Positions 57,261 through 64,000 of a stretch of DNA of 64,000 nucleotides are shown piece by piece (position 1 is the first letter of the stretch; each line of letters starts with the position of its first letter). The position numbers were made by a program, and so were the translations under genes. The notes under the pieces were generated by a model that had not been told where the DNA came from, made no database searches, and worked only from the letters and a program-made list of their open reading frames with translations. The stretch covers positions 5,657,132-5,721,131 of the forward strand of contig JAJEKV010000011.1 in the NCBI GenBank assembly GCA_021234155.1, read 5' to 3'. The stretch comes from Isoetes taiwanensis (lineage: Eukaryota; Streptophyta; Lycopodiopsida; Isoetales; Isoetaceae).

Positions 57261-58697
57261 TTAGGAAGAGGCCGTAGGAAGAGAACTACCATGGCTGCAT
57301 GAGCCAGGCAGAAGCTTTAGGTTTTATTTGACCGAATTGGAGCCTGTCAGAACAGAAATGAGGTATTATGTGCTTCTTATTGAGGATTTATGTCTGTCGT
57401 TCATGGCTATGGCAGAAATATTTGATGCCATTTTGTCCGTCGATTCTGGGGATAACATGGACTGGATTTTTGAAGAAATAGTTTTTAATATCTTAATATT
57501 TTCTTGAACTGCCTATTCCGGTAGCTTGGCTTTGTTAAATTTAGTGTTCTTATACTCCTCTAAATGGGAAGGATTGATCAACCAACAGGTTTGCCATTAA
57601 ATTATTTTTGCTAATCAGCACGTTTGTGCTGGCAGAAAGCCAGTTTTTAGACAATGGACCAAAGTCTATATTATAATAAGTACGTAATGCCACCATGTTC
57701 ATGATGGCCACTAAGTTTGCATACTAGAATTTGCTTAAATCAATAGTCTATTATTATATGTAAAACAAGAATAAATACATTCTTTTTTAATAATGTTAAT
57801 CCAACGCAAATGATTATAAATGGCCAGAATCCGAGTTGTGTCTTCTGAACACAAACAACACAGACAAACAACACAATCATAATGTTAAACATAGTGCTTT
57901 TCACTAATCAAAGTGTCTTTAATTACACATTCTTTTTTCTCAATTACACATTACAAGAAATTTATCGCGGCGGTCAAGGCTGCCGCGAACATTTCTCTCC
58001 CCCAGGCACTCTACATTTCCGTACACCAACACGCAATATGAAGTTGGAATGTCATGAAAGCTAGCAAGTGAGAGCTAAAGCTGAAGCCACTATCAACATG
58101 GAAGTTACAAAGACTTCATGGCACATTGGCCTCATAGGGCTACATATCTCTATGAGACTAACCTTTTAGCTAGAGAATTTAACTTTGAATAGAGAAGAGA
58201 GTGATGTAAGTTATTTTTTTTGCCAAAGTTGGGCACTAAGATCAAGAAGTGTTCTTGTGTCTAATATTGATTTCTTCCAAAAAGAATTTACCTTGAGCTA
58301 TGGTGGAATATTGTAATGGTTAGGGAACATTGATTGGGAAAAAATTCAATAGAAAAGTGCCTTTTTCTGGTCAAAACATAAAATGATAGAGGAGAAGATG
58401 CATCATGTAGCTGTTATTTTCCAAAAACAACTCTGCAACTGTTAAGGGGTGTAAATATGGTAATGCTACCCAAAAAAACGCGAAAGCACTCAGCACCTAA
58501 AGCACTTGTGGTGGAGCAAAAACATGACTGCCCGTAATTAATACATCGTACTATCTAGACCTCGGTTCCCCCGCATAAAGCTTCTTCTCAATCATTCGAC
58601 ATCCCAAATTTTATCTTCTTTTATAGCAGAGTATTTCCATTCCTAAATCCACAATATAGATCGTTTATTCGGAACAGATATTCTTCAATGAAGCAAA
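57261..58697. other. Stretch without identified gene
   Basis: AT-rich. Contains an inverted-repeat motif CGCGGC...GCCGCG at 57966-57987 preceded by ATTACAAGAAATTTAT, reminiscent of CACTA ends but lacking the CACTA start. Confidence 0.35.
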
Positions 58698-60573
58698 ATG
58701 GTAGAAGAGACAGTAACGGTGGAGGATTTTGTTGAGATGCATGGTGTGTCAAACGAGGGTCTGCAGCCCTATTTGAGGTACAATTAGCTATCAAGTAAAG
58801 TTACAAAGGAACAATGGGACTCCGTTTGGCAGGAACCTTTCAACTCAAAGTCTGCAATCAAGGTTCATTTTGTTCAGCCACATTTGAGGGAAAAATTGGA
58901 AAGCTGATTGAGAGTGTTTTACCCAGATGGCGTTTGTAACAATGAAGTAAGAAAACATGTTGTTTTTGCCTTTGTTTAGAAAAACTGCCCTAAAGGATTG
59001 CTTGATCCGGAAGGTCATAAGATAAATTGGGCTTCATTTGGCGCACATGTTATGATGTACAAGAAATGCAGGCCGAGAAAAAAGGAACAAAAACCAAAAG
59101 CTGAAATTGATACCAAACTTGATATTTCTGCAAAAGAAGTTTCTAAGCCTATTCTAGATCAGACCAATTTGAAGCATAACCTGCACTTAGTGACAGAAAA
59201 CTTAAAGAAGCTTGAGATAAAAAGGGCAGAGATGGAAAAGGAAATGCAAGATATTGTTGTTAGCCTGGTTGTTGAAGATTTATCAAATGATAAGATTTTC
59301 AAAAGGTTGTCTGGCAATGGAAAAGCTGAAGTCTACTATTGCCGAGAAGAGAGCTTTGATTAGTACAAAGGAATCGGAGCTAGAAATCACACTTGGAAAA
59401 AAATTGATGTTTGAAGAGTATGCATGTGAATCTTTGGAGTCTGCTTGCAAACCTGGAGATCCACTTTTGATTGTGAAGAAGGAGTCATTGGAAGCTCAAA
59501 TAATTGAAAATGATGCTAAGATAAATGCAGCAAAAGAACATGCGAGCCACCTTGAAAGTCTGGGGCAGATGACTAAAGCTCCTTTCTGCATCAACACCAT
59601 CAAAAGAAAGCTAACAGGTTCTTTGCAAAATTATTGTATTGCTTGTGGTTTAAGTTTTCATGATAAATACAAGATATCCATAGTTCTTGATTGTGAACAT
59701 GAATATCATGTAATATGTGCTGCATTGTTGAAGGAATGGAAATGTTTGAAATATGATTGTCATATTCCTAAAGACCTTTATGTTGAACGTGGTATGAGTA
59801 CTCCAACAGGTTGGTTCTTTTGATCCTAAATTAACTAATAAGAAATCTGATGTGGGATCAAAGAGAGCTCGACTTGACTTGGGATCAAATATAGCTCAGC
59901 CTGATGTTGAGCCAATAGATGTTCTGCCTGAGCAGTTGCAGTCCCCTTCTACTAGCAAAAAGAGGAGGTTGAGACATGCAAGGGATGATGCTAATTTTGA
60001 GCCAGATCTTGCAGAGTTAGGCGACCAATCTAAGATGTTGACCCATAACAGTTAAGAAGCAATGGTAAAATTGGGGATGAGAAGGCAGACGGTTTGGAGG
60101 CAAGTCTTAATGAGAGTGAGGTTGAAAGTGTCTTGGACACTTCAAAGAGGAAGACACAAAAGAAGGAAATGCCAAAGAAGGATGATTTAGTTGAGAGGAA
60201 GAAAGGGAAGGACAGTAGCAAGAAAAAAGTGAAAGAAGTTGTGACTGGCAAGAAAAAAGGAACTGAGGCCAGGCAGAACAAGAAAAAAATTGGGGAGACT
60301 AGAAAGTATCCATTGAGAAGGAAAGTGCACATAGATCTGAACGAAGAAGGGGAAGAAGACGGTGTTGAGAAGACAATTATGGAGAATATAAGATCCACCC
60401 TTGAAGATATTTCAAATGTAGATTCCAGTGGTGCAGATACAGGTTTTGAACAAGAGTGTAATGCTAGAGCAAAATTTGTACACAATGAAGGTACAAATAG
60501 TAATTTTGTTGGAATTATGGAAGCTCTTATAGGAAATTCAAACATGTTTTTGAGAGCATTAATTCATAAATGA
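58698..60573 (+). pseudogene. Unrecognised coiled-coil/zinc-finger protein gene, frame-broken
   Basis: Begins MVEETVTVEDFVEMHGVSNE. After one or more introns or breaks come KNCPKGLLDPEGHKINWASF and GAHVMMYKKC, then a coiled coil (NLKKLEIKRAEMEKEMQDI). After a shift near 59315 the coil continues (KLKSTIAEKRALISTKESE). A Cys/His cluster CIACGLSF...DCEHEYHVICAALLKEWKCLKYDC looks like a RING-type zinc finger. Lysine-rich nuclear-type sequence follows (SKKRRLRHARDD; TRKYPLRRKVHIDLNEE) to a stop at 60571-60573. At least three frame changes occur; some may be real introns. I do not recognise the gene. It may be Helitron cargo. Confidence 0.5.
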
Positions 60574-60889
60574 TATTTTAATGTTCAGGGATTGACAAAG
60601 TAATTCCATTTGATGAGGACTTAACTGTTTCCAATTTAACTTCCAGATTTATGACTTTTTAATTTGAATTACAGTTTCTGTGGATCTATTAATCCTGTAT
60701 TCACATAATTAATTGTCTGAACATCAGGTCTACCAAGTTGCAAAGTATAATTATAACTGATTTGCAACTCAACAATGTAACTTCGAGGTTATTACTCCTA
60801 AATTTCAATTGTACTCTTTTCTTGAATTATTCACTGAATTGTATGTTATTTAACTTAATAGGCATTCTGATGCACAAGCTTTACCTACG

Positions 60890-61300
60890 AAAAAAAAGTT
60901 GTTGATACTAGATGTGTTTATAGAAGAACCAATCAATATAGAAAAGACCTAAGACAGCTTAGCACTCAATTATTGAGATCATCAACCACTAACAAATTGG
61001 TTGTGTTGAGGCCAGGTGTTCACACATTTTTGCAGAAAGCCTCCAGAATATTCGACCTTACAATTTGGTCCTCCATGACTGCATTCAATGTTGCAGAAGT
61101 TCTTGATGTTGTCTGCCCTATTACCAAAAGTAACCTTGTCTTCGTTTGGGACCAGGAGTATTGTGAAGATATGCCTTTCAAATGGCCACTAGAATCTGCA
61201 AAACTAGTATTCAGCAAAGCCACTCCATAAGGTGTATGAAGCTTTTCCACAGTATGGAAACAATGTGGTTCTTGTAGATGATGAAATGCACAAGACTTAC
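60890..61300 (+). pseudogene. FCP1/SCP-like (NLI-interacting factor) HAD phosphatase fragment
   Basis: Plus strand: KKLLILDV near the start (position of the HAD nucleophile motif, but without the second Asp), LRPGVHTFLQKASRIFDLTI, WSSMTAFNVAEVLDVVCP, FVWDQEYCEDMPFKWPL. After a one-base shift at about 61228 it reads HKVYEAFPQYGNNVVLVDDE, MHKTYMP, the HAD motif with paired Asp and Lys. Members dephosphorylate proteins such as the RNA polymerase II tail. The damaged nucleophile motif and the frameshift indicate a dead copy. Confidence 0.75.
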
Positions 61301-62998
61301 ATGCCCGGGGGGTTCACGTATGTATTCCGTAGAATACATGTGCGTGGACGGGAGAGGGGTTTTTTTGAAGGCGCTCATACGTTTTGGCGCCCAGATGTAT
61401 GCATTTTCCACAGTCCGGGGATGGATTTCTTGGAGCTGCTAAGGCGTAAGAGTACGTTTTAGGGCTTTGAATCCGAAGCTTGCTGCCAGAAAAACGTTTT
61501 AGGATTTGGTGTTTCGGAGGTAATGTTTTGAAGTTTTTTCGTCCTGCCACATAAAAATCTAGCACAGAGTTTTAGTCATGATCGTGGTTGCCGTTTTGAT
61601 GGCTTGAACCATTTCTTTGATCGTGGTTGCCGTTTTGATGTTTATGCAGCGCCACTGAGTCGTATGGATGACATCTATATATTTATTTGAGGACGCATGC
61701 TTCACTGCATCTGGAGGCTATGCTTGAATAGATTCTCGTTATTATAAGTATATCCTGCAGCTAAAAGTATGAAAATGGCATTCTAGATTTTTGTACCAAG
61801 CAGAGTACGTTGTCTGTGCTCCATGTCATAGTTCGAATATCATATTAGGCTATGGACGGATTTGTTGAAGGTAAATCTCTGTACACATATGGAGCTATGT
61901 GAAATGGGAACTTGTCCCTCTTTAATGCATGGAATATCATACTTGGAGATATGCAGGACGAATTTCAAAGGGCAAAAGCCTTGCTACAGACCCAAAACAG
62001 CTTGTTGTTGTTGTTGGTGTATACCATGACTCCAATATTCAGGTTGTTTTGGCTTTAAATGTTGTTCATCATGTTTTAGCCTTGTTTTAGCCTTGTTTGT
62101 GTTTACCATGTAAAGTAGTATTTGAGAACCTGTAGTACATGCACAAGTTCTGAAGCTCAGATTGTGGCTTGTAATTTGCATTTGATGGGACGCTAATATG
62201 GCGTTGACTAGCATAAGTATCCTAATTTATATGTTCCATTGCAGATTAATATGCTAGGTTGTTGATCTGATTTCCGAAACAGTATTCTCCTTTCATAAAG
62301 GTTCGTTTGGGCATTCTTTCAGAAGTTCAAATTTGGCATTCTAGATAATATAATTACTGACATGGATGTTATCCATTTTCTCTAGACAAATATTAAACTC
62401 ATTGATGGTGAACTGGACATGCGTCGACCCTCCATTTCGGGTGTTTGGAAAAAAACAGGACTACATTGATGCTATTGTGAGAAGATGTGCCCGTGAGTGT
62501 CTTGCATTCAATGCACAATACTTCTTTGTTATTGGCTTGAATGTATCTTTTAAAGATATCATATGAAAGATAAAGTTCAGGATGATCAACGACTATAAAT
62601 ATAAATATACTGTTATAAATTGAGAAAAATCTTTTGCCTCCGAAAAAGCATATCATTTGCTAGAGCCACATTAGAGATATCTTGAGCTTGATAAAAGCTA
62701 TTATCATTATGCATGTTTAATTCCTGCGTAGATGTATTGTTCATGTTTTTCCCTACTTTCTATAACAGCCAGGCTTGTTGAGGAGCAGGTGTTTGTTGAG
62801 GAGCAGATGCATCCCAAGGTACAGTGCACTCTGAGATGAATACATGCGATATGCCATTCAAAAATGCTCATCGGGGAATATCATTCTCATTGTGGAAACT
62901 ATTGCAGGTTTGATATTCATCAAGATATAATATCATTGGACCATAAGCGGAAGCATGCAAAAATTTTATTCTTTTGTTGAATTTTGGGAATAGATCGT
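61301..62998. other. Stretch without identified gene
   Basis: Short frames only. A tandem duplication GATCGTGGTTGCCGTTTTGAT lies at about 61579-61640, and a small palindromic segment (GTATTCCGTAGAATAC) lies at 61322-61337. Confidence 0.35.
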
Positions 62999-63281
62999 CT
63001 CCTAGAGAAGAAAGAGATATACAACGGCATTTAGATTTGGGATATCTTTAACAAAGCACCAAGGATTTCCACAGGTAAATGGTGTTACAATTTTTTGCAT
63101 GGTAGATGATGTATTTATCTGGTCTTTGCATGGTTTCAGCCCGAAGTGATACCAATTGATGAATATGGAGCTCTTGTATACGCTAGTCGTTGGGAATGGG
63201 AACTCCCTTCCGGGCAGAGCGACATTCTCTCCTGGAAACTTTGGTTTTGTCACCTTTGGAGCACCACGTCCAAAACAGGTC
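62999..63281 (+). pseudogene. Possible exon pair of an unrecognised gene
   Basis: A segment reading RYTTAFRFGISLTKHQGFPQ ends at a GTAAAT donor (about 63076). After a TTTCAG acceptor (about 63139) the frame gives PEVIPIDEYGALVYASRWEW, EL and stays open to a GTCAG donor near 63281. Phase and splice signals agree, but no family was recognised; it could be a gene continuing right or Helitron cargo. Confidence 0.3.
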
Positions 63282-64000
63282 AGTTCCTCGAAAATCTATC
63301 CCGCCCTCTCATATTTTGAATTCAATTGTCCGATTGTTAATGCGTGTTTGGCGGATACAACCGATAAAAGATGAGACACGGAAAATGATGGATGCCCTAG
63401 TGAAGAAAAAAAATATTTCCAAAGTTCGAGAGAAAAAGTTGCCAAGAGTGGACAGCCACCACTGTTGAAGAAGATATGTTGCTCCTTCCCGAGCACATTT
63501 TGTAGGATAATCTCAAACTCACAAAGAGTGGATGACCACCGTTGAAGAAGATATGTTGCTCAATTTGTGGATGCAGGGAAATCACACGAATTTTGGTGGG
63601 CATTTAAAACAAATGTCATGCACATGGCTTTCTAGTCTTGTATCTGTTCCAACAATTCTTGTTGATATCAAATTTCAATGCAACATTTGCGGACTGGATG
63701 TAAAAATACGGTAGAGGATAGGATACATGAATGAAAAATGGACGTAAAAATAAGGTTGAGGGTAGGGCAAGAAGTGCTTAGACTGGGTGTAAAAGTATGG
63801 AATCGGGTATGATTCTTCGACAGTATGGGACCGTATACATAGGGGTTTCTATGGAGGGTCAGCTGTATACAAAGGGGTTTCTCCTGACTTGATGCACGCA
63901 CATGCCATATGCCCCTTATATAGAGGTGAACCGCTTACATGTCCCCACCATTCGCATACATCATAGTGCCTACTTTTATGAGTGATTCTAATGATGAGGT
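63282..64000. other. Right edge, no gene identified
   Basis: Contains repeated short segments (GTTGAAGAAGATATGTTGCTC at about 63464 and 63541; TGGATGTAAAAATA-type repeats at 63690-63800). No supported ORF. Confidence 0.35.

Noticed and set aside
57943-57990. CACTA terminus (ATTACAAGAAATTTATCGCGGCGG)
   Set aside because: Resembles the En/Spm end but lacks CACTA, and no partner end or target duplication was found.
62150-62220. ACGC...GCGT hairpin followed by CTAG as the 3' end of Helitron copy 4
   Set aside because: The stem is only about 4 bp and unlike the family hairpin; the next base is C rather than T.

Overview
This 64 kb window is nuclear DNA of a land plant with a large, repeat-rich genome. 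It contains intron-bearing genes, PPR-DYW fragments, an NPF (NRT1/PTR) transporter fragment, and a dense pile of Helitron, MULE, CACTA-like, Ty1/copia and Ty3/gypsy elements. A fern or other seed-free vascular plant fits best, but I cannot prove the lineage from sequence alone. Host genes are few: the 3' half of a ULP2-type SUMO protease (about 1-991), a protein kinase with one uninterrupted frame (43219-44796), and an arginine/glutamate-rich 19-residue-repeat locus (41608-42353). The rest is transposons and gene pieces carried or broken by them.

Layout, left to right. 1112-4383 is a complete non-autonomous Helitron (minus strand). About 4531-8911 is a Mutator-like element with a five-exon transposase that reads open when spliced; it is flanked by arrays of a GATCCC/GGGATC palindrome that face each other. 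A 5.36 kb CACTA-like element (8912-14272, TSD TCT) sits inside the right array. A Ty1/copia element (16458-37385, 5-bp TSD CTAAA) encloses everything up to 37385. Its reverse transcriptase is split by a 906-bp insert carrying a PPR fragment. Its gag is split by a 15.2 kb insert that begins with an inverted copy of the gag itself and contains a full-length Ty3/gypsy element (21767-35069, TSD TCTGT). From 44925 to 56843 lies a Helitron that has captured a TPR gene and PPR pieces. A second Helitron (46981-54862), carrying NPF and PPR pieces, landed inside the captured TPR exon. A further Helitron 5' terminus at 57116 precedes decayed RING-like and FCP1-like gene fragments.

The most striking object is the gypsy element. 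Between its 5' LTR and gag it has two long extra ORFs on the coding (minus) strand. The first (31644-32846, 400 aa) begins with [10 protein letters not shown], exactly the canonical histone H3 tail, and ends with about 52 residues that align without gaps to the H3 histone fold (alphaN, alpha1, L1, start of alpha2); the fold is cut off before alpha2 is complete and alpha3 is absent. A long charged, low-complexity stretch separates the two parts. The second (29263-30810, 515 aa) is an unrecognised protein with a strongly acidic segment. Pairs of copies of one roughly 67-bp stem-loop flank the H3-like ORF on both sides. The element's gag-pol carries several frameshifts and a stop, while both extra ORFs are intact. 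The integrase also ends in a chromodomain, so one element encodes both an H3-tail mimic and a domain of the H3-tail-reading class.
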